A DNA stretch of 64,000 bases from CAYVTV01 sp964563105 (GTDB lineage Bacteria > Bacteroidota > Bacteroidia > Bacteroidales > GCA-2748055), in NCBI GenBank assembly GCA_964563105.1, contig CAZLXM010000007.1, forward strand, positions 1 to 64,000. The letters run 5' to 3'. The notes beneath the pieces are model-generated. The model saw nothing but the letters and a program-made list of their open reading frames with translations, had not been told where the DNA came from and searched no databases. Below, in pieces: positions 53,588-61,471 of the stretch. The position numbers were made by a program, and so were the translations under genes. Numbering within the stretch: position 1 is the stretch's first letter; each line of letters opens with the position of its first letter.

Positions 53588-54433
53588 TTATGACTTTTTA
53601 AAATATACTTGTTGTTTTTTTTCAAAATAATTACTGCAACTTCCCTGAATGCGTTCATGCATGCCAAGTATCAGGCAACCGGAAGCAGGAAGGTTACTAT
53701 AAAAAAGTTGATACATCTTTTTTTGCATTGAAGGGTTAAAATATATGATTACATTTCTGCATACAATTATATCATAATATAAACCAAAAGGATTCCCTTC
53801 TTTAATTATATTGGATAATTTATAAACAGGTTTGTTTAAAAGGGCAGGAGACATTCTAAGTTCATCCGTAGCCTCGTCAATAGTAAAATATTTATTATAT
53901 GATATTTTCTTTTTTTGCATGGATATTGATTCAGGATTAATTACCTTTTCGAAATTATCAAGAAATATTTTGTTACTCAAATATTTGTAAATTCCTTTTT
54001 TTGCAATTTCCAAAGAATCAGGATTAATATCAGTTGCATATATTTCGCATTTTTCAAACAAATTTAGCTTATCTAACAGGATCAACATTGAATACACTTC
54101 TAAACCTGTGGAACAGCCTACATGCCATATTTTTACAGTATTTTTATTTTTGTAATATGGCAAAACAGTATTTTGTAAATTTATCCATAGTTCAGTATCC
54201 CTGAATAATTCAGTAGTGTTTACGGTAATGATTTTAATAATGTTATCTGCGATACTTTTATCTTTAATAATCTTGTCTGAAAGTTGCAACAAGTTTATTT
54301 TGTATGTGCGTAATACTTTGCTTAATCTATTTTTCAAGGAATTAGCAGAATAGCCTGATAAATCATAACATGAAAATTCTTTAAGTGTATCAATAATAAA
54401 TTTAACGTCATTATTATCCGTAATATCTGTCAT
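53588..54433 (-). CDS. cheR: CheR-type protein glutamate methyltransferase
   Basis: This 281-residue protein has the CheR layout: an N-terminal helical domain (about 10-75), VNTTELFRD (the loop equivalent to NVTEFFRD), a SAM-binding motif with a variant form IWHVGCSTGLEVYSMLILL (usual GCSTGEEPYS), YATDINPDSLEIAKKGIY, and the CRNVIIYFN motif (about 222-230). It is the first gene of the operon and has no partner methylesterase (CheB) or chemoreceptor in the window. It may modify the adjacent transmembrane sensor, or act as a stand-alone regulator as in other non-chemotaxis operons. Confidence 0.88.
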   Translation of the reverse strand: MTDITDNNDVKFIIDTLKEFSCYDLSGYSANSLKNRLSKVLRTYKINLLQLSDKIIKDKSIADNIIKIITVNTTELFRDTELWINLQNTVLPYYKNKNTVKIWHVGCSTGLEVYSMLILLDKLNLFEKCEIYATDINPDSLEIAKKGIYKYLSNKIFLDNFEKVINPESISMQKKKISYNKYFTIDEATDELRMSPALLNKPVYKLSNIIKEGNPFGLYYDIIVCRNVIIYFNPSMQKKMYQLFYSNLPASGCLILGMHERIQGSCSNYFEKKQQVYFKKS

Positions 54434-54578
54434 TTTTATAAGGGGTATGATTTAATAGTAAAACTAAGAAAAATTATAAAAAAATCATATTTTACAATTT
54501 TCCGGTTAATCTTTTGATATTTTTTAATGTTTGTAAATTAATAATTTTTGTATCTTAAGCCCTATAAAAATTTTTCTT

Positions 54579-55196
54579 ATGGAATTGAAACAAGCCATTG
54601 AATTACGTACCAGTGTCAGAAGTTATCTGCCTGATGATGTTCCTGAACCGGATATTAGGGAGATGGTACGTTTAGCAGGATTAGCTCCCAGTGTAAATAA
54701 CTTTCAGCCCTGGGGTTTTATTCTTATCAGGAGCAAGAAGAAATTATTGCTGATGTCTCAGGTAGTTACAAATCGATTGTCGGAATTTCCAAAAAAAGAT
54801 TCCAAAATTGCAGCAAATATTAAAAACCAGGTAGAATGGTATTCTACTTTTTTTAAAGATGCCCCCGCAGTTGTTGCTGTAACACTTGATAAGTATGAAT
54901 CTGTCTGGGAACGAGGAATAGATATTTCACATGAAGAGATCAATCAGCTTAGGATGTATCCTGATATTCAAAGTTCCGGGGCTTGTATCCAGAATTTTCT
55001 TTTGGCTGCAACAGATATGGGTTATGGTACATGTTGGATGAGCAGCCCGGTTATTGCTGCTGCTGAATTGGAAACATTGCTGGGGATAAAAAAACCATCC
55101 AAATTATTAAGTTTGATTGCAATTGGTAAACCAGCCAAAGGTTTTCGTCCAAAAGAAAAAGAAGATATGAGTAATAAAATGATCATTATTGATTAG
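54579..55196 (+). CDS. Nitroreductase-family FMN oxidoreductase
   Basis: This 205-residue protein starts with ELKQAIELRTSVRSYLPDDV (the Arg/Ser FMN-binding motif of the family), then GLAPSVNNFQPWGFILI (FMN contact). IQSSGACIQNFLLAATDMGYGTCWMSSPV and LSLIAIGKPAKGFRPKEKED form the second FMN half. Such enzymes reduce nitro groups, quinones or related substrates with NAD(P)H; the natural substrate is unknown. It stands between the signalling operon (divergent) and the glutamate dehydrogenase gene and seems to be a single gene. Confidence 0.9.
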   Translation: MELKQAIELRTSVRSYLPDDVPEPDIREMVRLAGLAPSVNNFQPWGFILIRSKKKLLLMSQVVTNRLSEFPKKDSKIAANIKNQVEWYSTFFKDAPAVVAVTLDKYESVWERGIDISHEEINQLRMYPDIQSSGACIQNFLLAATDMGYGTCWMSSPVIAAAELETLLGIKKPSKLLSLIAIGKPAKGFRPKEKEDMSNKMIIID

Positions 55197-55348
55197 ATAA
55201 TAAAAATTAGTATTTTCCGGTATTTATATTCTATTCAAACTATTAATTTTTCATTAAAATTAATTAAACTCATCATTAAAGTATGATTTAAATGCCTTCA
55301 TTTTTGTCCTATTAATTCAGTCAGGCTTATCTTTTTCCGTTTTTTTTT

Positions 55349-55380
55349 TTTGGTAAATCGCAATAATTCCACCAAATTTG
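55349..55380 (+). promoter_or_regulatory. Near-consensus promoter of gdhA
   Basis: TTTG at 55349-55352 (end of a T-tract), a spacer of 20, and CAAATTTG at 55373-55380 (seven of eight bases of TAnnTTTG) fit the Bacteroidota promoter. A start near 55387 gives a leader of about 90 bases. The rest of the 280-base gap has no gene. Confidence 0.55.
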
Positions 55381-55476
55381 CACCGAAAAAATTACGACAT
55401 TTTAGCATAGTTAGGTGTCTGCGCTTTATATATTAGAAGGTTAGCAGAAAAATTAAATCGTATAAAATATATTATT

Positions 55477-56817
55477 ATGAATGTAGATCAGTTAATGAAT
55501 GATCTTATTAGGCGTACACCCGGTGAAACTGAGTATCATCAGGCAGTCCAGGAGGTCCTTGAGTCAATTGAAGAAGTTTATGATGAAAATCCACAGTTTG
55601 AATCTGCAAGAATTATTGAAAGGCTAATTGAGCCTGACAGAATATTCATTTTTAAAGTACCCTGGGAGGACGATAAGGGCAGGATTCATGTAAACAGAGG
55701 TTACAGGATTCAATTCAATAATGTTTTAGGGCCATATAAAGGTGGCCTGCGTTTTCATCCAAGTGTAAATTTAAGTATCTTAAAATTTTTAGGATTTGAA
55801 CAAATATTTAAAAATAGTCTTACATCACTACCTCTGGGAGGCGCAAAAGGAGGAGCAGACTTTGATCCTAAAGGTAAATCAAATCATGAAATTATGCGCT
55901 TCTGCAATTCATTCATGCTTGAGTTGTGGTATCATATCGGGGCTGAAACTGATGTTCCTGCCGGTGATATTGGTGTTGGGATACGAGAAATAGGATATTT
56001 ACATGGTATGTATCGAAAACTTGCAAGAAGAAATACGGGTGTTTTTACCGGAAAGGGTATTAATTGGGGGGGAAGCCTTATCAGGCCTGAAGCTGCCGGC
56101 TATGGCGTTGTTTATTTCACTCAGGAAATGTTAAAGTTGAAAGGTGAATCTTTGGCAGGTAAGAAGGTGGCTGTATCCGGTTTTGGGAATGTTGCCTGGG
56201 GCGCTGTAAAGAAAGTTAACGAACTGGGGGGGAAAGTAGTAACACTTTCAGGCCCTGATGGATATATTCATGATCCTGAAGGTGTTAGTGGTGAAAAAAT
56301 TAATTATATGGTAAGGCTCAGGGCTTCTAATGTGGATATCGTACGCCCTTATGCTTCAGATTTTAAAGGAGTAAAATTTTTTAAAGATAAACGGCCATGG
56401 GAAGTTCCTGTAGATATAGCCCTTCCATGCGCAACTCAAAACGAACTTAACAAAGAAGATGCAGAAAATCTTGTAAGAAATGGATGTTTGTGTGTATGTG
56501 AAGGGGCCAACATGCCTTGTACACCCGAAGCTATTCAGATTTTACAGGGGAAAAATGTATTGTATTCTCCGGGTAAAGCCTCCAATGCAGGCGGGGTTTC
56601 TACTTCAGGACTTGAAATGTCACAAAATTCAATGAAAATGAACTGGAGCGAAAATGAAGTAGATAAAAAATTGAAACATATTATGCAAAATATCCATGAA
56701 AGTTGTGTGAAATATGGGACCAGGCCTGATGGATATGTTGATTATGTAAAAGGGGCAAATATTGCAGGATTTTTAAGAATTGCAAATTCAATGTTGGATC
56801 AGGGGATATATTGTTAA
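55477..56817 (+). CDS. gdhA: NADP-type glutamate dehydrogenase
   Basis: This 446-residue protein has the usual length of hexameric bacterial GDH. The substrate-binding and catalytic residues are seen in GPYKGGLRFHPS (Lys88), LPLGGAKGGADFDPKGKS (Lys124) and DVPAGDIGVG (Asp164), close to the E. coli numbers 92/128/168. The dinucleotide motif is VAVSGFGNVAWGAVKK. It interconverts 2-oxoglutarate plus ammonia and glutamate. The assignment to the NADP form is from overall similarity to gdhA, not from the cofactor loop alone. A near-consensus promoter precedes it. Confidence 0.95.
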   Translation: MNVDQLMNDLIRRTPGETEYHQAVQEVLESIEEVYDENPQFESARIIERLIEPDRIFIFKVPWEDDKGRIHVNRGYRIQFNNVLGPYKGGLRFHPSVNLSILKFLGFEQIFKNSLTSLPLGGAKGGADFDPKGKSNHEIMRFCNSFMLELWYHIGAETDVPAGDIGVGIREIGYLHGMYRKLARRNTGVFTGKGINWGGSLIRPEAAGYGVVYFTQEMLKLKGESLAGKKVAVSGFGNVAWGAVKKVNELGGKVVTLSGPDGYIHDPEGVSGEKINYMVRLRASNVDIVRPYASDFKGVKFFKDKRPWEVPVDIALPCATQNELNKEDAENLVRNGCLCVCEGANMPCTPEAIQILQGKNVLYSPGKASNAGGVSTSGLEMSQNSMKMNWSENEVDKKLKHIMQNIHESCVKYGTRPDGYVDYVKGANIAGFLRIANSMLDQGIYC

Positions 56818-56917
56818 AAACTAAGAATGTAGCTATTAAATTATAAGAATATCCTTGCAAAAGCGTTACTACTGAAGGACATTCAACTAAGCAGGGTATT
56901 TGTAAAGTTTAGTTATT

Positions 56918-57220
56918 ATGATAAAGCATATTGTATTTTTTCGTTTAAAAGAACAAGAAAATAAACAGATCAAATTAAATCAGCTTCAAGAACTAAAAAA
57001 TTTTCTTGAAGGTTTGAAAAATAAAATTGACTGGATTGTTAATCTGGAAGTTGGTATTAATTACTCAACCAGGGATGTTGCCTTTGATTTGGCATTAATA
57101 AGTGATTTTAAAAACAATGAAGATCTTGAAAAATATATTTCACATCCTGAACATCAAAAACTCCTTGATCTTCTTAATGATATTAAAAAAGAAGTTGCGA
57201 TAGTAGATTATGAATATTAG
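56918..57220 (+). CDS. Dabb (stress-responsive alpha/beta-barrel) domain protein
   Basis: This 100-residue protein begins with MIKHIVFFRLKEQ, the typical opening of Dabb proteins, and has the matching LEVGINYSTRDVAFDLALIS and EKYISHPEHQKLLDLLNDI with the conserved HP.H motif. These ferredoxin-like dimers are found in many bacteria; their function is mostly unknown. The gene ends nine bases before the mannose-6-phosphate isomerase gene. Confidence 0.9.
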   Translation: MIKHIVFFRLKEQENKQIKLNQLQELKNFLEGLKNKIDWIVNLEVGINYSTRDVAFDLALISDFKNNEDLEKYISHPEHQKLLDLLNDIKKEVAIVDYEY

Positions 57221-57229
57221 TTTTACTAT

Positions 57230-58213
57230 ATGAGTAATTCACTGTACCCGTTAAAGTTTAAACCCATATTGAAAGATAAGATTTGGGGAGGTTCAAGGTT
57301 GCGTCAGTTTCCCGGAAAAGAGGAAGCTTCCGAAAAATGTGGAGAAAGCTGGGAAATTTCAGCTTTTGAAGATGAAATTACTATTGTTGCAGAAGGTTTT
57401 CTTCAGGGAAATAACCTCCAGGAATTAATAGAAATTTATATGGGCGATCTTACCGGTGATAAAATATTTGAGCAGAATGGACTGGAATTTCCTTTATTGA
57501 TCAAGTTTATCGAAACAGCTGATATTCTGAGTGTTCAGGTTCATCCTGATGATGAAACGGCATTATCAAAACATAATCTAAGAGGAAAAACAGAAATGTG
57601 GTATATTGTTGATACAATTGGAGATGCCAGACTTATTTCAGGGTTTAACAGGGAAATATCACGGGAAGAATATGTTTATCATTTAAATGCCGGAAAAATT
57701 AATGATATACTCAATTATGTAAGAGTAAGAAAAGGGGATATTTTTTTTGTGCCTCCCGGAAGAATTCATGCTATTGGCCCCGGTATCCTGCTAACAGAAA
57801 TTCAACAGGCATCTGATCTTACTTATCGTGTTTTTGACTGGGACAGGAAAGATGAAAATGGGGGCCTAAGGCCCTTACATACTGAATTGGCACTTGAAGC
57901 TTTGGATTTCAATTATTATCCGGATGTTAAATCAAAATATGAAACAAAATTAAATGCTTCTGTTGAAGTTGTAGATAATATAAACTTTACTACTAATATT
58001 ATACATCTTGATAAGGTTGTTGAAAAAAATTATAGTTTTATTGACTCTTTTGTTATTTATATATGTACGGAAGGGGAAGTAATCCTTAACGTTGAAAATT
58101 TGCAATCAACCACTTTAATGAAAGGTGAAACAGTACTTATACCTGCTGTAATTAAGCAGCTTGTTGTTATACCCCTTATAAGGTCTACTTTATTGGAAGT
58201 ATATATCAAATAA
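57230..58213 (+). CDS. manA: Mannose-6-phosphate isomerase, type I short form
   Basis: This 327-residue protein has the cupin-type phosphomannose isomerase layout of the Bacillus/Bacteroidota short form. The zinc ligands are Gln103 and His105 (SVQVHPDDETA), Glu122 (KTEMWYI) and His180 (VPPGRIHAIGPG). It interconverts mannose-6-phosphate and fructose-6-phosphate in the cytosol. The opening YPLKFKPILKDKIWGGSRL is characteristic. It is placed between the Dabb protein and engB genes in a same-strand run. Confidence 0.93.
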   Translation: MSNSLYPLKFKPILKDKIWGGSRLRQFPGKEEASEKCGESWEISAFEDEITIVAEGFLQGNNLQELIEIYMGDLTGDKIFEQNGLEFPLLIKFIETADILSVQVHPDDETALSKHNLRGKTEMWYIVDTIGDARLISGFNREISREEYVYHLNAGKINDILNYVRVRKGDIFFVPPGRIHAIGPGILLTEIQQASDLTYRVFDWDRKDENGGLRPLHTELALEALDFNYYPDVKSKYETKLNASVEVVDNINFTTNIIHLDKVVEKNYSFIDSFVIYICTEGEVILNVENLQSTTLMKGETVLIPAVIKQLVVIPLIRSTLLEVYIK

Positions 58214-58258
58214 ACAAAGCACTTTTAGTGATTAAAAGTTTGAAATATCCTCCTTAAA

Positions 58259-58876
58259 ATGATTATAAAAAAAGCAGTATTTGTTCAGAGTAGTACTTCA
58301 GTAAAAAATTGTCCGGACAGCGATAAACCGGAATTTGCATTCATTGGCAGGTCTAATGTGGGAAAATCTTCACTGATTAATTATTTAACCGGAATAAAAA
58401 ATCTGGCTAAAACCTCCCTTACTCCGGGTAAGACACGTCTTATTAATCATTTCTTAATAAATGATGAATGGTACCTGGTAGACCTTCCGGGTTATGGTTA
58501 TGCAAAACTTAGTAAAAAAGAAAGAGATAATTTTTCTGTAATTCTAAAGGATTATATTTACAAACGATTACAAATGTATTGTTTGTTTTTATTGATTGAT
58601 TGCCGGCATAAACCGAAGATCAATGATCTGGATTTAATAAATTGGTTGGGAGAAAATAATATTCCATTTGTTATTGTGTTTACTAAAACAGATAAATTAA
58701 ATAAACAGGAACTGGGAGAAAGTGTAAAAGTTTATCATCAGGAATTAAAAAAAACGTGGGAAAAACTTCCGCTTTTCTTTTATACTTCCATTAAAACTAA
58801 ATCAGGTAAAGAAGAAATCCTGAGATATATTGAACAAATAATTAAGCCGGAAACAGCCTTTAACCAAAAGGATTAA
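58259..58876 (+). CDS. engB: Ribosome biogenesis GTPase EngB/YihA
   Basis: This 205-residue GTPase has G1 at 30-37 (GRSNVGKS), a G2-region Thr in LTPGKTR, G3 DLPGYGYAKL and G4 TKTDK. The PGKTRLINHF and GYGYAKLSKKERD blocks are specific to the EngB family, which is needed for assembly of the large ribosomal subunit. It lies 45 bases after manA. Confidence 0.95.
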   Translation: MIIKKAVFVQSSTSVKNCPDSDKPEFAFIGRSNVGKSSLINYLTGIKNLAKTSLTPGKTRLINHFLINDEWYLVDLPGYGYAKLSKKERDNFSVILKDYIYKRLQMYCLFLLIDCRHKPKINDLDLINWLGENNIPFVIVFTKTDKLNKQELGESVKVYHQELKKTWEKLPLFFYTSIKTKSGKEEILRYIEQIIKPETAFNQKD

Positions 58877-58986
58877 ATCTTATATAATACTGATATATTG
58901 TATAAAAGTAACAAAATCAACATTTAATGTGCATAACTACTCGTCATTTTTATATTGAAAGTAAAGGAATTTGGCGCAGGAATTTT

Positions 58987-58994
58987 TACATTTG
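58987..58994 (+). promoter_or_regulatory. -7 box upstream of prs
   Basis: TACATTTG matches TAnnTTTG exactly, 39 bases before the prs ATG. TTTG at 58970 is only 13 bases upstream and TATTG at 58953 is 29 upstream, so the -33 box is uncertain. Confidence 0.4.
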
Positions 58995-59033
58995 CAGCAT
59001 TAATGTCTAATTAAAACAATCTTTCCTTAAAAG

Positions 59034-59972
59034 ATGAGAGGCTATTCCCCTATTAAATTTTTTGCCGGCAGAAGTTCATGCCCGCTTGCCGAAAAAATAA
59101 CAAAAGCATATGGCTCGGAAATTGGTAAAACTTCATTTCTCGAATTTAGTGATGGCGAGCTTCAACCCGCTTATGATGAGTCAGTAAGGGGTTGCACTGT
59201 ATTTATTATTCAATCTACACCTCCGCCTTCCGAAAATCTAATGGAATTACTTTTAATGATTGACGCAGCTAAAAGGGCCAGTGCATATAAAGTAGTTGCA
59301 GTAATCCCGTATTTCGGTTATGCGAGGCAGGACAGAAAGGACCGCCCGCGTGCATCCATAGGAGGAAAATTAGTGGCAAATCTTCTTATATCGGCAGGTG
59401 TTGATCGTGTTATGACTATGGACCTTCATGCCGACCAGGTTCAGGGTTTTTTTGATATTCCGGTTGACCACCTGTATGCCTCAACTATTTTTGTTCCATA
59501 TATTAAAAGTCTTAACCTTGATAATATTGCAATTGCTGCCCCTGATATGGGCGGGACAAAAAGAGCAAATGCTTATGCACGATTTCTTAATACACAGATG
59601 ATAATTTGTTATAAAATGAGAAAAAAGCCAAATGTAGTTGAACAAATTAAGGCTATAGGAGAAATTGAAGGCAAGAATGTTTTTATTGTTGATGATATGA
59701 TTGATACTGCCGGAACAGTTTGCCTGGCAGCAGAAACAATGATAAATGAAGGGGCAAAATCAGTGAGGGTAATTGCATCACATCCGGTGTTATCAGGCAA
59801 ATCATACGATAAAATAAACAAATCAATAATAGAGGAGGTTATTGTTACTGATTCAATACCGGTTAAACCTTATTCAGATAAGATTAAAGTACTATCAATA
59901 GCAGAACTTTTTGCAGAGGTTATTAATAAAGTTTATAATTATCAGTCAATAAGTACGCATTTTATTATTTAG
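59034..59972 (+). CDS. prs: Ribose-phosphate pyrophosphokinase
   Basis: This 312-residue protein has the normal length of class I PRPP synthetase. Motifs include AGRSSCPLAEKI and FSDGELQPAYDESVRG at the N-terminus, PYFGYARQDRKDRPRASI (ATP-binding region), DLHADQVQGFF (Mg-binding His/Asp) and the PRPP-binding loop VDDMIDTAGT. It makes PRPP from ribose-5-phosphate and ATP for nucleotide and histidine synthesis. It is followed by rplY, with the next promoter box overlapping the space just after its stop. Confidence 0.96.
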   Translation: MRGYSPIKFFAGRSSCPLAEKITKAYGSEIGKTSFLEFSDGELQPAYDESVRGCTVFIIQSTPPPSENLMELLLMIDAAKRASAYKVVAVIPYFGYARQDRKDRPRASIGGKLVANLLISAGVDRVMTMDLHADQVQGFFDIPVDHLYASTIFVPYIKSLNLDNIAIAAPDMGGTKRANAYARFLNTQMIICYKMRKKPNVVEQIKAIGEIEGKNVFIVDDMIDTAGTVCLAAETMINEGAKSVRVIASHPVLSGKSYDKINKSIIEEVIVTDSIPVKPYSDKIKVLSIAELFAEVINKVYNYQSISTHFII

Positions 59973-59976
59973 TTAT

Positions 59977-59984
59977 TATATTTG
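59977..59984 (+). promoter_or_regulatory. -7 box upstream of the L25 gene
   Basis: TATATTTG, an exact TAnnTTTG match, begins five bases after the prs stop. No good TTTG lies 19-21 bases upstream, so strength is unclear. A start near 59991 gives an 80-base leader. Confidence 0.4.
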
Positions 59985-60072
59985 CAATCCTTTTTTACGC
60001 ATCAGGATTTATCCTTTTTGTGTGATGAGGAATTAAATAAATTAAGTTTAATTCTTAGTAGCACGTTTTATT

Positions 60073-60711
60073 ATGAAGACATTCAAAATTGAAGTTAAAA
60101 AAAGAGAGGTAACCGGAAAATCATCTACCCGGAAATTAAGAAGCAATGAAAATATACCTTGTGTAATGTATGGAGGAAAAGATATACATCATTTTTATGC
60201 TCATGAAAACTCTTTTCGTAAAATAGTTTATACTAACGAGGTTTTTATTGTTGAATTCGATATTGAAGGAAAAAAACATAAAGGTGTTATTCAGGATATT
60301 CAATTTCATCCGGTTACTGATAAAATCCAACATATGGATTTTATTGAAGTCTTTGATGACAGGCCGGTAGTTGTAAACATTCCTGTTGAACTTACCGGAA
60401 GCTCCATTGGTATTAAAAACGGCGGGAGATTGAGGCAAAGGCGCAGAAGCCTTAAAGTTAAAGGACTAATTGAATATTTACCAGATAGCCTTAAAATTGA
60501 CATTACTAATGTTGATATTGGACAGGTAGTGAAAATTGGCGATTTACATTTTGAAAATTTAGAGCTACTTGACCCTCACAGAGCCATGGTAATCTCTGTA
60601 GTTTCATCCCGTGTAGCATTGAAATCAGCTACAATGGCTGAAGGAGAACTTACTGTTGCAGAGGAAGGGCAAGTTGAGGGAGAAGAAACTGAAGTCAGGG
60701 AAGAAAGTTAA
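60073..60711 (+). CDS. rplY: 50S ribosomal protein L25 (CTC form)
   Basis: This 212-residue protein is the long CTC/TL5 form: an N-terminal 5S rRNA-binding L25 domain (KVEVKKREVTGKSSTRKLR-like start, NIPCVMYGG, VIQDIQFHPVTDKIQHMDFI) and a C-terminal beta domain (VNIPVELTGSSIGIKNGGRL). It ends in an acidic low-complexity tail (GELTVAEEGQVEGEETEVRE). Its order prs-rplY-pth is the common arrangement in many bacteria, which supports the calls for all three. Confidence 0.95.
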   Translation: MKTFKIEVKKREVTGKSSTRKLRSNENIPCVMYGGKDIHHFYAHENSFRKIVYTNEVFIVEFDIEGKKHKGVIQDIQFHPVTDKIQHMDFIEVFDDRPVVVNIPVELTGSSIGIKNGGRLRQRRRSLKVKGLIEYLPDSLKIDITNVDIGQVVKIGDLHFENLELLDPHRAMVISVVSSRVALKSATMAEGELTVAEEGQVEGEETEVREES

Positions 60712-60734
60712 TCTAATTTTTTATTTCCTGTACC

Positions 60735-61298
60735 TTGAAATATTTAATTGCAGGACTTGGAAATATTGGGGAAACTTATAAAAATACCCGCCATAATATT
60801 GGGTTTAATGTATTAGATGCACTGGCTCTCGAATTTAAAACAGATTTCAGGGACAGAAGATATGCTTTTTCTTCAGAATTCCGGTTTAAAGGAAGAATAT
60901 TTTATCTCATCAAACCATCTACATATGTAAACCTTAGTGGGAAAGCTGTTAATTATTGGCTGAAAAAGAATAAAATCCCTTTAGAAAATTTTCTTGTTGT
61001 ACTTGATGATTTATCACTTCCTTTTGGAGCATTACGTTTAAAACCTTCCGGTGGTGATGGCGGACATAATGGCTTAATACATATCTCTGAAACACTCGGG
61101 ACTCAAAATTATGCCAGGCTTAGATTTGGAATAGGGTCTGATTACCCAAAAGGATACCAGGTTGAATATGTTTTGGGTAAGTGGGATGATAGTGAAAAAG
61201 AATTGTTGCCGGAAAGAATTTCACAGGCAAATGAAATGATAAAAGCTTTTGGAACTATAGGTATCGATCTGACAATGAGCAGGTATAATAATAAATAA
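60735..61298 (+). CDS. pth: Peptidyl-tRNA hydrolase
   Basis: This 187-residue protein starts at TTG (60735), 23 bases after the L25 stop; MKYLIAGLGN is the family's beginning and no ATG lies nearby in frame. The active-site residues are Asn10 and His20 (NTRHNIGFNVLD), with Asp93-type acid in VVLDDLSLPFGALRLKPSG and GGDGGHNGL. It releases peptidyl-tRNA stalled during translation. An intrinsic terminator follows the stop by 16 bases. Confidence 0.95.
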   Translation: MKYLIAGLGNIGETYKNTRHNIGFNVLDALALEFKTDFRDRRYAFSSEFRFKGRIFYLIKPSTYVNLSGKAVNYWLKKNKIPLENFLVVLDDLSLPFGALRLKPSGGDGGHNGLIHISETLGTQNYARLRFGIGSDYPKGYQVEYVLGKWDDSEKELLPERISQANEMIKAFGTIGIDLTMSRYNNK

Positions 61299-61314
61299 CT
61301 AAGATACTTATTTG

Positions 61315-61334
61315 CAGGCTAAGCCTGTTTTTTT
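61315..61334 (+). terminator. Intrinsic terminator after pth
   Basis: A short GC-rich hairpin (CAGGC at 61315-61319, loop TAA, GCCTG at 61323-61327) is followed by seven T (61328-61334). It closes the prs-rplY-pth run, and its T-run overlaps the mutS promoter -33 box. Confidence 0.85.
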
Positions 61335-61362
61335 GCTCTCTGAAATCAATAGTGTATCTTTG
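61332..61362 (+). promoter_or_regulatory. Consensus promoter of mutS
   Basis: TTTG at 61332-61335, a spacer of 19, and TATCTTTG at 61355-61362 fully match the Bacteroidota consensus. The TTTG is made of the last bases of the pth terminator T-run. A start near 61369 gives mutS a leader of about 100 bases. Confidence 0.78.
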
Positions 61363-61471
61363 TATGATAAATTTTTATTGATTGGAAGAGAAAAACAAGA
61401 ATTAAAAATAACATACTCTTCTTATAAAAATTTATTATCAAAACCTTAAAACACAATCTTTTAACTAAACA

